Assembly: GCA_001599595.1 (NCBI GenBank)
Contig: BCHH01000005.1
Coordinates: 1,061,552-1,125,551 of the forward strand
Reading direction: 5' to 3'
From: Beverwykella pulmonaria
Taxonomy: Eukaryota; Ascomycota; Dothideomycetes; Pleosporales; Melanommataceae
Length of the DNA stretch: 64,000 nt
Part shown: one piece after another, positions 46,261-58,311 of the stretch
Layout of the letters: each line of letters starts with the position of its first letter
Position numbering within the stretch: the stretch's first letter is position 1
Translations under genes and position numbers: made by a program
The notes under the pieces: generated by a model
Told to the model about the DNA's origin: nothing
Seen by the model: only the letters and a program-made list of their open reading frames with translations
The model's database searches: none

Positions 46261-47547
46261 TAAGTGAAGCCGACGTTAAAGAAACTCTGCTCATCTTTCC
46301 AGCTATCAACGCTGCTACAGACCTCGTTTTCGCAATTCTTCCGATCCCCATATTATGGGCACTTCGGGTCAGCCTTTGGACACGGATGTCCCTCATATGC
46401 GTGCTGAGCCTGGGCTTCTTGTATGTTTGTCGCACAACTATTGCTTTTTCAACGCTCACTCCACCAGCGCTTGCGCCGCCGCCATCATCAGGATACCCAT
46501 GATATACAAATTCCTGGGTTGGAGGAGACCCGTTTGTGTAGGCCTACTTACCACCATGTTGCACGAATCGGCAGCTGACTCTTTTTACAGCCATATCGCT
46601 TGATTGATGCTATGGAGCGTGCGAGTAGCGCCATTTCCCGGATTTCGGTTGCGTGCGAGCGTGTCAAGTGTGCGAGATCCAGCCATGGTGACTCGAGATG
46701 ATCGGGGGCTTCGCAAACGTCGCAAGTTGGCGCACATGTACAACGCGACAGGATGAGCATCTGGCGTATGTCTCATATCTCCCCGCTTTAGGCGAGATGC
46801 AAATGACGGGTTGTTGTATACATATGGACACCCGTGGCTCGCTCTTTCAGATCCAGTGTTCCTTTCATCGTTTCTACTCAAACTTCTCATTCTTTCCAAA
46901 TAGGTCTCTCAGAGACACATGTTCGATAGTTGACCACTCCATCCAGCATCGAAATGACCATCGGAATAACTGCCGCCTGTCTCCCCTCTCTCAAGCCGCT
47001 ACTGACGGTCCTCCTATCTGCACTCTCTCATTTCACTCCCTCACGCGGAACCTCACACACCTCACAATATACAACCCACAAATCTCACTACCCCTCCCAA
47101 CCCGACCGCAGGCACATCTCAACCTCGCGCATCGTTCCCTCCTTCACGCGCCCCAAGCACGCATACCTCCGGCGCTTCCACGATTACGAATCGTGTCTCG
47201 ACTTCGATCTCGAGACCCCGCCCCCGCGCAACCATAGTGGCATGACAAGCTTCAGCTCGCCGTTTGATCATATCATTGAGTACCCTCACGCGTTTGCGAA
47301 TCCGAGGTCTAAGTCAGGAAGCCGAGGACTGGAGGATGATGTGAGAGGATGGAGGTGCGGGTACGCAGTCAGTATCACGAGTGGGGAGACACCATGGGAC
47401 AATGGTGGTGGTGAGATGGAGAGCGATGGGAGGATGATTAGGAGGGTTGCAAGTGATGAGGAAAGTGCGTTTAGGTTGGGACTAGGCGAGGGGGAGGTTA
47501 ATGGAGGGATTGTGAGAACGACGACTACAGAGGTCACTATAACTTGA
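46261..47547 (+). pseudogene. C-terminal half of the split rhodopsin-domain gene
   Basis: Continues the gene broken at 31106: ADVKETLLIFPAINAATDLV, FAILPIPILWALRV and LICVLSLGF, a well-formed 47-nt intron (GTATGT...CCACCAG) ending near 46469, then ACAAAIIRIPMIYKFLG. After this the frame breaks (GGDPFV-like residues in another frame, then TAG) and about 390 bp of unrelated sequence follow. The last exon resumes near 46944 with IEMTIGITAACLPSLKPLLT, the final TM, and a 200-residue Ser/Thr/Pro-rich cytoplasmic tail ending at 47547. From the conserved Cys in the left half to NAATD here the spacing equals that of intact relatives once the insert is removed. Confidence 0.75.
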
Positions 47548-48354
47548 CCAAGCCTGGGGCTAGAATAGGCACATTCAACTATAAGAGATGAGATCTGGGC
47601 AATTTGGAGAGGGGCCTGATCGAGGTTGGAGCTTAGATAGGGAAGATTGGGAATGAGTGGTTAAGTATCGAGGGAGTCAAAAGGTCGTGTTTCTTTCGGT
47701 TGACTAGTCACTGCAGAGCTCCTTTCCTTTGCCTTGTCGTCACGATTGTCACTAGTATGGCTACATGTGTATGATAATGAATTAGATATCTTTATTGTTG
47801 TACCCCCACGGTCACCTCGGCGCACCTGATACAACATCTCAATCATGTTCCGACATCGGCCCTCTGCCTCAACTACGTGTTATTAATTGGCGGTCTGGTT
47901 TATCATGCAAGACTGGCGAGAGGTTCCGTATATGGCCACGCCATGTACGCAGTGTGTTTTCCGCATATAATTGTAAAACGCGTATCTCTTTTATCTTTTT
48001 AGCTTTACTTTGATGTCAAGTTAGCAGCTGTGGGCAAAGGGGTTTTTATCAAATTAGCGTTAACTCCAAGCTTTACAGGTTGCTGTACTGAACTTCCATC
48101 CCCGAAAGTACACGCATGCGAGAAAAAAAAGTCAATGAAACATAACAACATGAGGGCTGTTAGGAAGGTCAAAAAGTCCGCATCCGATAAGACTCCATTT
48201 GAACGAATGAACAGCCCATTCGGAAGCACACAAATGTGTCCGATATTTTGAACATGGCCGAAGCGCTGAGGTTGTCAAGGAGATAATGGAAAAGATGCAG
48301 GGAGAACCATGGCATCATGTATGTAATGGGACAGGGAATTCATTCCGCCGTTTT
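47548..48354. other. Intergenic, nothing recognised
   Basis: Short frames only; no family match, no repeat partner seen inside the window. Confidence 0.4.
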
Positions 48355-49640
48355 CAGTACGACATGTCTGAATCATAGTCTAGCTCGGCTTTCTCCTGCG
48401 TCCATATGTCGATCATGTTGAGATATTGTCGTATGAAAGTCCCTTTGAAGTAAATCGGGCCGGAGGGGAATTCCTCAAGAAGTAGTCCAAGTCAATTTTT
48501 GTCAATGAACTCATGTTGTCCCGTATTCACACGAGCAGTTCGATTTACCTTCCGTCGACTAAGAGTAGCTCATTCATTCAAAGCCCACAGATCGTATTTC
48601 GAAGAGGCCCGAGGACAGTGTCGAACTGCGGGAATGCAACACAGACACGTGCAAGTTCGAGTCGATGGATATGCTTCATCGCGTCCAAGGAAGTGATTTG
48701 CCTTAAAGAATCGACTTTCCGCGCGAAAGAAAGGCCTAGGGTGCGCAGGGAAGGTGCCACAGATAAGAGGGTAGAGGGCCAATAAAGCGCTCAAGGTAGA
48801 GAAGGGGGGAACATCTCTAATGAAAGCTAGGTGGATCTTCAGGACAGAGAGATTCACGAATGCAGAAGACGCGTTATTGCCGTTTTTGATAACGATGGGA
48901 AAGTCTAGCGGTGAGGTCCGAAATCCGTTCTTGTCGGGTCTATCGAAAGAATGGCAGCATCGATGCACTCGAGATCGAGATTTGCGTCCTGGGCAGCACG
49001 AAGCGCACGATATTGTGTCGCATCTAACGATATTCTATTGAAGTACGTACTCCCGCACCGACATTCTTAAGCACATGCTGTTCGCCGTATGATGTGCAAC
49101 AACCCAAGTCCGAACCATTGATGAGGTTTAGCGTGGTGATGCCGCTTACATTCTTGAGTGTTTTGTGAATCATGTCTGCATCCTCGCCCAATTGCATGTT
49201 TCGATTCTCCTGAGCATACTTCTCCATCTGAGTAACCATGGGGGGCAAGAGCCGGCGTTCGACATGGCTAGCAACGCTTGCAGCGCGTACTTGGAGAGCA
49301 TGAACTTCACCTCGGTGAAGTAGGTATTCGTAAAGTACAGAGTGTCTTGTTCTCAAGCTCTCTGCAGGCGAGCCGTAGGTTTTCAAGGGCGCCGCAGGGT
49401 ATGTATGAGAGGATGCCAGTGCGCGGTTTGCAACCCTTCAGGAAGCGAGCCACCACGGGCTGGCGCCAAATACAGACTTTGGCATGTCCTTCAGTTTCAT
49501 CTTCTGGAGCGCTGTGTTCTGTTAGCAGCGCTGACGAACTATTTGAAGACGCGCGCACGCTTACTTGTCGGATTCCTCTTTGTTGTGACCTTCATTGCAG
49601 CAGCCTTCTTCGGCTTGCTCTGGGCTTGAACTGGTGCGGG
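48355..49640 (-). pseudogene. F-box protein gene, frameshifted
   Basis: On the minus strand, pieces of one F-box protein appear in order but in different frames. An F-box-like helix pair (GILSYIPCGALENLRLACRE) is at about 49.37-49.43 kb. TYFTEVKFMLSKYALQALLA follows in a second frame, then QENRNMQLGEDADMIHKTLK in a third. ALRAAQDANLDLECIDAA comes after a probable intron, then FVNLSVLKIHLAFIRDVPPF, RLELARVCVAFPQFDTVLGP and an acidic end (DIWTQEKAELDYDSDMS). F-box proteins are substrate adaptors of SCF ubiquitin ligases. Several frame changes without usable introns make a working gene unlikely. Sequencing error at every break is improbable. Confidence 0.55.
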
Positions 49641-51470
49641 CGAATGCATTCGGCCGTGAAGGTCGGGCGCGCTAGGGGTGGGTGACGAATGAGGTAAAGG
49701 TGAAAGAAGGTAATTTGGGAAAGCGAGGCGAAGGATGCTTGTCGTTGCGGGCCGCCTCCCATCGCGAAGTCACGGTATCGCGCGATCGCATTGGATGGCA
49801 CGCTTCAGCGCGCCGCTGCATCGACCGTATCCATCCTCAGCCTCTTTCAAATCTCGCTTCGCCCGCTTCTTTCTTGTCCATGCTCCTCTGATCGCTCGGC
49901 GCGGCGTGTCGATCGCCTTGTGGTCTTGCGCGTGTGGATCATGTTGCCGCCGAGAAACCCGAGGAACCCTGGAACTCGAGGATTGGATCAGACGCCCAGG
50001 CGAGCGACGAAAGGAGAAAGACAGACAACCGGGCAAAGACGTGTTGGCGGGAGTCAAATCGAGATTCACGACGCTACCTCCACTTCACTAGCAGTCGTGT
50101 CGACACGTCTCCTAACCATTTCTCGCCCCTCTTGGTTGTCGTGGGGCCTTGAGAACGATGGAGGGCTTACCCAACGATTTCTCCTCAAGCTTGGAGATCC
50201 CAGTGCACTTCTCGCATCATCACGATGAAGGCTGTGATGGTGTGTGACAACGATGTGGAATAATTGGGGAGGGTTTGCGATTCGGGCGAGAAAGATAAGG
50301 GTCACCTGCCCAGCTAACCTTATAGGTGAGCTAGCCATCCCAAGGTTCGGCCCCCCTCAGAAATCTCCGGATAGCGTCCAAGCTTCAGCGCCGCTAGAGC
50401 TGCGCTTTTGCAAATTGTCACGTCATCATTGGACAATGCATCGGCTGTTCTGGTCAGCCGCTGAGCCTTGTTCTCGTGCCGAGTTCAGTGGCAGACGACC
50501 CGATGGTAGCGAATCCCTACTGCAGGGGGGCGGCGCCTCAAAAAGGAAGAGCCACATTATAGTGGTTTTGACACAGATCTTGACCTTGAGCTCGCAAAAC
50601 TGCTCTCTCCTTCTGCCACACTCTGTAGGAGATATGAATCGACATGTTGGAGACAACTTGTGACATGTACCTCGGATCGTCCAAACTATTGACTCCATAA
50701 CTACGTGGCATCTTTTGAAGCAGCAGGGCTCAGCCTTGTGAGAGCTACAGGAAAAGATCTGCTCGGCTAGTGACGCTTCTCATTAGACAACGCCCGAATT
50801 CACTCCTGGCTCCTGTACGCCACATATGCATGAGAAACCGCGGGGCCGCAGCCATCGTTGCTCTCATCCTCAACTACGGTATTTAAGGCCCAAACTGATA
50901 TTTCCCCTGTTTGAGGACCCGTGCGAGAACTACCAGTTCAGCGTCTTGATAGCAGCATGCTTAGATATGGTTCAGATGCAGCTGAGTCGAGCATGTTTCA
51001 AGACAAGCCTCGTTCTCGTAGCTGAAATTTCCACAACATGATGGGGTCAGTGAGCCGACTCAGCCTGCAAGGCCACCATGAGCAACGCATCGTTGGCGTC
51101 GCCGTTCACTCTGCAGATTCAATAGTCTAACATCGGGTAGTCCACCGAATCCGACCACTAATGCTCGACTTACTGCGTCTTAGGTTATGATCAGCCATCA
51201 AGTGCTGCCATAGCTGCCTGTCATCCTCTTAGCGCCATGCATTCGTGGCTTCGCGTATGAATATCTTGGCAGGGCTACAACTTACTGTAGAAACCTCTCA
51301 TCCGTCCCTGCACCATAGTGGCACCATAGATTCTAACTAGTAATGCCAATTTCAGTCATGTTCGACACCGTCAAGCCGGCATTCTGTCGGGTGTTTGCGC
51401 CACAGACACGGAACTACCGGGCGAGTCTGGCTCTTCTTTACTATTTTTGAGCATGTCTTGCTTCTCCGGG
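49641..51470. other. Intergenic, no gene supported
   Basis: 1.8 kb with overlapping frames on both strands, typical of GC-rich chance frames around 49.7-50.3 kb. No domain recognised. The right end is the promoter of the peroxidase gene. Confidence 0.4.
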
Positions 51471-51473
51471 ACG

Positions 51474-51481
51474 TATATAAA
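51474..51481 (+). promoter_or_regulatory. TATA box of the peroxidase gene
   Basis: TATATAAA lies 112 bp upstream of the peroxidase ATG at 51593, a normal distance allowing for a leader of about 80 nt. Confidence 0.6.
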
Positions 51482-51592
51482 GCTTATTGGGCATCTCCTT
51501 CGTTCAGTTGGACATCCAGCTACTCCCCGTTCTCGTATTGCATCCCTTTGGTCCATTCCTCAAGCGTTCATTCCCTCACTCGACTGCACATA

Positions 51593-52641
51593 ATGTATAT
51601 TTCAACCTCCCTCGTCACCCTCCTGGCTACGGCCAGCACTGCCCATGCCTTCCAGTTCTCAGATGTCAAGGCGGCTGCATCAGATGTCAAACGCTCTGTG
51701 AGTGAGGCGGCGAGCTCACTGTTCACTCGGCGAGGCGCATGCCCCGCTGTTTGGAATGAAATCTCAACCACCCTTACCGCTCAATTCCTTGCGGATGGAC
51801 AATGTACCGATGCTGCTCGCGCTGCGATCCGCGCGGCTTTCCACGATTGCTTCAATGGAGGTGAGTTTGCAAGAGATCAATGTCTTGTTTAAATCTTTAT
51901 TGACATATTTGAAGCCTGCGATGGCAGTTTAATCCTCGCCAACGAGTGCTCGAACTCTGAGAACAAGGGACTCGAACGCCTATGTGGAAATCTTGGAAAC
52001 TTAGCCCAGGAGAAATCGGTCGGAGTTGCGGATTTGATCCAGTTCGCCGCAGGTATGTAGCGCTGCTGACTCGCATTCCTCGCGGAACTCACTCTGACAC
52101 GATAATAGCCCACGCGATCAAGACCTGCCCAGGTGGTCCCACCGTCCCTGTGAAAGTCGGTCGCAAGGACTCCACCACCGCAAACGCCTTTGGTGTTCTC
52201 CCCAGCGCTAATGCTAACGGGGGTGACCTCATCAGGCTCTTCCAATCCAAGGGCTTCTCTGCCTATGACCTTGCTGCTCTCATCGGCGCCCACACAACCG
52301 CGAAGCAGTTTTCTACCGACCTGACCAAGGTCGGCGCCTCAATGGACTCCACCCCTGGCGTCTGGGACAACAAATTCTACAAAGAAACCATCTCCGGAAA
52401 GGCACCATTTACGCTCCAGTCCGACAAGAACATTGAGAGGAATCTCCTCACTGCTATCCCCTTTGCATCCTTTGCCGCCAGCCAGGCACTCTGGGCTTCG
52501 GCTTTCGTCCCTGCCATGCAGAAAATGAGCATGATGGGCGTGAGTGGGCCGCTTGTGGACTGCACGTCTGCGCTCCCTGGCGGTAGCGGTAAGCGCGATG
52601 TCAAGAGGGCACCTCTGTTTGACCGCCTTACGAAGTGGTGA
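51593..52641 (+). CDS. Secreted class II haem peroxidase (ligninase-like)
   Basis: Haem peroxidase of the fungal class II group, oxidising phenolic or other substrates with H2O2 outside the cell. Exons 51593-51860, 51915-52052 and 52109-52641 give 312 aa, somewhat shorter than basidiomycete lignin peroxidases. A signal peptide (YISTSLVTLLATASTAHA) starts it. The distal haem site RAAFHDCFNG holds the distal Arg and His and is split by intron 1; CDGSLIL follows. The proximal His is in AALIGAHTTAKQF. Several Cys pairs fit the usual disulfides. I could not confirm Mn-binding acids or the surface Trp of lignin peroxidases, so the substrate class is open. Intact, with a TATA box upstream. Confidence 0.92.
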
Positions 52642-55600
52642 GATGTTCGCCCGGCCGTGTCTAAAATCTCACAATATTCTCTTAATGGTGTGAGTATTGT
52701 TTTGAAAAGTCATGTAAGAATATTTCAAAGCGAATGTTGCTGCAACGGTGCGGTACGACAGGTTGTGGCGCTACGGTTTCACGATTTACAAACGGTGCTG
52801 TTTGCGGGAGGCGTTCGTAGGGTAATTTTTAATGCATTTGAGCGTGAACTCTATTTCTCTGCGCTTTTGGAGGCTGGCATTAGTGTCAGGGCGTCGAGCT
52901 AGGCATGCAGCTAATATACCTCATTCTTAAGGTTTTCACGTTTTCCGATGTGGCTGAATCGGTGTGACAAGATGCATTGAGGCTGTCACGAGCGCGTTGG
53001 GGTGTGTATATATATCGGCATAGATGCGCACGCAATACGCAGTGTTCCGATTGGTGAAAAATGAACGGTGAATAGTGGCTTGCCGTATATACGGCTCTCC
53101 AACTCTCCACCTCTCCCCAGGTATGTTCATTCCTCAAAGATAAGGCATGTTTTTCCAGACCTTCGGCTACTTGCACGAAACGACTTTAATAAGGGCCTCT
53201 CAGTCCTATCCGTTGCATCCGAGAGAGACGTTGTTCGAGTTAAGGTTGAAGTGCTGTGCCCGCGAGACCCCAGTTGTGGAACCGTCTAGTGGGTCCAAGA
53301 TCTTGTATGACGTTGGTCCCACGTGCGTGCGGCCGGGCTGTAGGGCTGTAGGTTTCGTGGGGTTAGTCGGTCGATCGGGTAGTGGTGTTCGATGTAAGAC
53401 TGCTAGTAAGTCTTACGTGCGTTGGTGTTACAGAGATATTGATGGACATCATGGTGTTGGTTGGGTGTGCGGGGTTGAATGTGTTGGGTAAGTGAGACTG
53501 AAGGGCTGATTCGTGGATGGTAAGCTCGGGCGAGGAATCTAGATCTCTGACTTGGATTTGCTTTAGGTTAGCGATGTGACTTCAGATAGCTAGGCTCCTA
53601 TTAGATGATATCAGAGCCCCCTCGTTTACAAGGAACAGCGGTGAATTGAATATCTTTTTGTGTGTACTGAGATGAAATTACATGAGAGGCTCATTGCCAT
53701 GCGCTACACCGCCGCTCGATTATCTAGTCATTGTAGATCGGATATCCACGGCCCATCAGACAGCGAGTCATGTTCTTGAGTTTTATGAGATCCATGCTCA
53801 TCGCCACCCTCTGCCATATATAATACCTCAGTGAGTACATTTAACCCGGCGACCGTCTATTCCTCTTAGTGGATTACTAATAATACCAGTGCTATATATC
53901 CTTTGATGTTCTTCCCAGTATTACAACCGGCATAGTTCCTAAGCTGGCTAATTGTTATCGAGTACCAACGTCTGTGGAAGAAGTTATCTCGCCCACTCTC
54001 GAGTTATATCATGTGCTTGGGGGTGATGAATAGCAAAGTTAGCATGAAGTAGTGAATGGTTGTGCTGCTGAGATTATTGGGGTGAAGAAGAGAGGTAAGG
54101 TACGAGGTTGCGTAGTGACAAAGCGTCACACCTACATTTGTCTAGTCCTTGGTAACATCCACCTGGGTATTTGGAGTATGTTGCTTTGCGTCTTCCTTCC
54201 AGAATTCATAGACATTAAGATAGTTATGCAATTCTCATGTATGTTGAAGGGGTTGACTTTCCAGCGCCATTATTGTTACTGTAGAACAATAGTGACGGGT
54301 TCCTCGGTGTTTGGGCGCTAGGGAGGGGGATGTAATGGCATCGACGCTGATTTGGTTCTCTTTAGAGAGCAAAAGTTAGTTCTGTACAGCAGGTGGATAT
54401 GATCGGACCATCGCTCCGTAGGCTTGCTTGTATGTCTTTCACATTGAGTTTGAAATATTAGGCGAGCTGCTGCTATTTGACGTGTGATACCCATTCCCGA
54501 GGCTTTGTCCGTTCAACCCATGTCCCTTCTTCTCTCGCATACCAAGGTATTTATAGTCCGTAACGGACAAGAATGTGCAAGAATGTTCCTACCCCAGGAC
54601 GGATACTCATTGACGAGTGCGAAAAATCGCGCACGTATGCGTTAGGAAAGCACACGCGATGTCAGCGTCTGTCTCGAGACATTGACGTTGACGTTGACGT
54701 TGACGGAACTTGTGACAGCTGCTAGCTGCCAGTGGGCCACGCGACGCAGGTTTGAAACCAGTCACTATATATGTCGAAACATGACAGCGGCGAAGGAAGT
54801 TGCGATGTGATGCTTCGTGGTAAGTACTTCTAAAGGTTAGGCGAACCCGATAGTCTACGTTTCCAGCTCCGAAGGGGGAAGCTAAAGGGAGCTCCACGCG
54901 ACTACGGAATCAGACCGCGCTCGAGGCATGAGCCACAGGGCGGAAAGAAAACACGACTAAACAATCTAGCTAGCGCGCGCACGCCCTCGACAGGGATACT
55001 CTTAGATCTAGAAACGTTAATTCGAAACCACTCTTCACCTAGTGGTTGCACTTGCCACATGGCAACGAGGCGCTAAGCTCCTCCGGAGTGCTACAGTTAA
55101 CATGTCAATGTCAACGTTATTATCGTTATCGTAAACCATCACAAATTCATCAATTAAGGGCTCGCACTCCCTCTTCCCAACTTCGGTCCAAAACAACATC
55201 GCAGTTTCTGCATTTCTCCCAGTGTAAACGCGAAACAAGAAGGTTTCACACAACCCCTCCCTCGGGGCCCAACGGCACCATCGCCCTGAGGAAACAGGCC
55301 GCTGATACCGCCGCTTTTCACGCCCGATGGGTCACTTCCTTTGCGTACTGTTTCCGGTTACAGACTCTGTGCGAGTAAAAAGCGAGAAGTGATAGGGAAC
55401 TAAAGCATTTTCCTCCATTTTCGGACAATTTCATTATGCTGCGAATGAGTATTAGTCCCTGATTGGCAGTACAAACGTCGCGATGAAGTGCGATGAAGCG
55501 CCCGCGCTGCAAGGCTTGTCAAAGCTTATGAAGCCCGAGCCTTGCTGCCCCATCTTGGAGTCTGAGGCTCGGCCGTGAAACTTGTACCATCTTCGTCAGG

Positions 55601-55716
55601 CTCCGTCTGCGAGTGAGGACGGTGGATGATGGTATCAGCACCTATGTAGAGGTTTGATGTGAGAGGGCTAGCGGGTTTCTCAGGTGGCATTGGAAGCGGA
55701 GAGATCGAATGGCGAG
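52642..55716. other. Long intergenic region
   Basis: 3.1 kb without a supported gene. A short GACGTT/TTGACG tandem run is at about 54683-54704. No repeat shared with other parts of the window was noticed. Confidence 0.4.
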
Positions 55717-55723
55717 TATAAAG
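55717..55723 (+). promoter_or_regulatory. TATA box upstream of the Egh16-like gene
   Basis: TATAAAG about 197 bp before the ATG at 55914; CT-rich DNA follows, as in many fungal promoters and leaders. Confidence 0.5.
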
Positions 55724-55913
55724 AGACGTGGGTTACTCTATCGTGGATATTTTCTCCTCACCAGCTACATCTCCTGCCTTCTCTTCTTCATTTCTTCCTC
55801 CTTTCCACATAGCAGCGCGATTGACTCGTGACGCATTATCCTACTATTTCAAATTTCTACTTTCAATCCGCATACTTCGCCCATAACCTTACACTTCGTT
55901 TCTAAACATCGCA

Positions 55914-56759
55914 ATGCGTTTCCAATCCTCCCTTCTCATCAGCTGCGCTCTTGCCGTCTCTCCCTTTGTCTCCGCCCACGGAAAGCTCGCCAGTGCGGTA
56001 GGTGACGCAGGAGGAAACGGCACCGCCCTTGGCATAACTGGCGGTATCGTCCCAGGAGCAGGGAAAAACAAGGTCACTGAAGTCGATACCACCGTTTTTG
56101 CGAAAACGAACATCGCCACTGATGGCCTTGGAAAGACAACAGGTGGCGGACAGAACAAAGCTGCTGATCTGTCAGCCGCAATGGCACAGTCGGGAAGCAC
56201 ACTTCCGCAGGTCAGTACGAGCGGTGGATCTATCAGTGGCGTATTCCACATCGTTACTACGGATGGTGCTGGGCCGGTCAGCGCAGTGATCGATTCGGGA
56301 GCCACGGGCGCTTTCTCGCAGGGTGTCGCAGCCAACGTCGTCACTGGTGAGTCTTCTATTTGAACAGCTATAGCTGAGCAACAACGCTTGCTAATTCTAT
56401 CAAGATGTACCCGGTAACAAGGGCAACATCAAAGCCAGCGGCGTAGTTCCTCGCGCACTCCAGGCCATGGGCCTCATGAAGCGAGCTGCAAATGTGAACA
56501 TGGACTTCCCAATCAAAATTGCGGTACCAGCTGGAACGAGCTGTACTGGTACTGTTGCCGGTCAGCAGAATGTGTGCTTCATGAAGATTGCAAACGGTAA
56601 GTCGCCCTCCGTGTCACACTCTAAGTCCAAGTGCTGATAGAAACAGCAAACAAGGCGGGCCCCTTTGGTGGTGTGATTGCCTTCCAAATGGCTGGTGCTT
56701 CTGCGGGTAATACTACAGCAGCGTCGGGAGCTACAGTTGCGAAACGGTTCACCTCCTGA
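55914..56759 (+). CDS. Egh16/GAS1-like secreted protein (DUF3129 family)
   Basis: Member of the Egh16-type secreted protein family, several of which (GAS1, MAS-type) are expressed during appressorium formation and plant entry in pathogens; molecular activity unknown. Exons 55914-56346, 56405-56596 and 56647-56759 encode 245 aa. A signal peptide (SLLISCALAVSPFVSAHG) starts it. The family core is seen: GAGKNKVTEVDTTVF, DGLGKTTGGGQNKAADLS, FHIVTTDGAGPVSAVIDSGA, then the region with SCTGTVAGQQNVC (Cys pair) and GPFGGVIAFQMAG. The end (GATVAKRFTS) may contain a KR processing site. Intact and with good promoter signals. Presence fits a plant-associated lifestyle but does not prove it. Confidence 0.88.
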
Positions 56760-58311
56760 GCGGAAAACCTCCTTCCCAATGCAGGCACGACTTCCCGATA
56801 AAGATTGACAGAAAGAATTGGTGATTGCCTTTCCATCTTATTGCTGTGCAATAAGGTACTGTAAATAGTTAAATTCTTCTCTATTCTGTAGAAATACATG
56901 TATGCAGATGTTGCTTTTTAGAAGAACATCGCAGGCATCTCATAGCTCCGAAACGTGACGACTGTATCGCTCTTGTAAACAGTAGACTATTGTTGACAGG
57001 TGCTGGACCAGGGTCCAATTTTCAAAATGGGCTGATGAAAGACGTTACGTACTCGGGTAAAGGGCAGATGATTGCACAAATATGGGTAGAGTTAAATAGC
57101 AGATTGAGTTGGGAAGAGCCCCTGCGCCGAGGATAGTGCGATGCACGGGAAAATTAGGCCGCGTTAGAACAGGTCGACGTAGAGGAACTTGTAGTAGAGG
57201 AAGATCAATTTTAAACGTTTCAATATGCACAGGTAGAGATGGGGTATAGATGAGATAAAAATGTTGTGCCATGTGGTATCTTGTGTAATATGTCGCGAGA
57301 TCACCATCGCCGGCGCGCTCTATATTTGTTCTCAGTAATTCGTGTTGGCGTGGAAAATTGAAGGGTGGAGCGGAAATTGTCTGTACATAGTAAGTAGGTA
57401 TTCATTCGTGATCAAAATATTGCGTGTGCAGCATGGGAACGACTAAGAGGGGCGACAGGAAAATAATGCTGTATACCAGAATTAAAGAGGGAATTAGAGG
57501 AGTGCATGGCCGGGAGAATCCACTTCACAAGTAGGAGCGATGCGAGGCCATACTGTGAAGAAAGTCTTAGAGCGAATGGAGAGATAGAAGTTTTACAAGA
57601 AGAGACAATGAACTACACACTTCGTACCAACAGAAAACACAGGTTGGAGTGAAGGAAACAGAGAAAGAACGAATTAAGAAAATTGGAACAGCAAACGCAA
57701 ACAAAACTCACTCCTTGTCCCATCTACAACTGGCTGGACCAAATTATTACGGGCTTCTCTGTTTCTCCCATTACAGTGATACACGAATGCGCACATATTG
57801 AGAACCACTCTATCGAAACCACCGTTCGACCTGTATCCGCTAGCCTAGCTAGTCCAATGCAGATAATTCACATCAAATTCCAAGTACGCCTCACCATGTT
57901 GATCATGAGGAAGTTGACGCCTGTACCACATCCTCCGCCTGCAGCCAATGTGAAAAGCATTCCTCGTTTACAATGGACGAAATGAGTGTGAACGCCCAGA
58001 ACTCAGAGCCACGCTCGAAGAGGGCTGTGCCGGCGGTTATTGGCCCTGCGACAGGATATATTAGCTTACATACGAGACTAAAAATTATCATTTTGGGTAA
58101 TGTCTGAAACAAGCGTGGGAAACGGGGTGCGGGGCGATTGGGGCCTGATTGACCCTTGGTGAGACAGGGTGGTGGATAGCGAAGATGTAGATTATCCATT
58201 CCTAGCACTTTCCTGTGAGATTTAGAGAGAATGCACGAGTCATGCACATGTGCTGCTGATGGCGGTAACTACAGCGTATGACAAGAGACCGACATCGAAA
58301 GGTCTTGGATA
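56760..58311. other. Intergenic, 3' flanks of two convergent genes
   Basis: Region between the Egh16-like gene and the convergent Zn2Cys6 gene. A minus frame at 57.90-58.25 kb has no recognised features; it could be a last exon of the regulator, but no splice evidence was found. Confidence 0.4.

Noticed and set aside
55889..56344. A 151-codon minus-strand frame opposite the Egh16-like gene
   Set aside because: Antisense shadow of a GC-rich coding exon.
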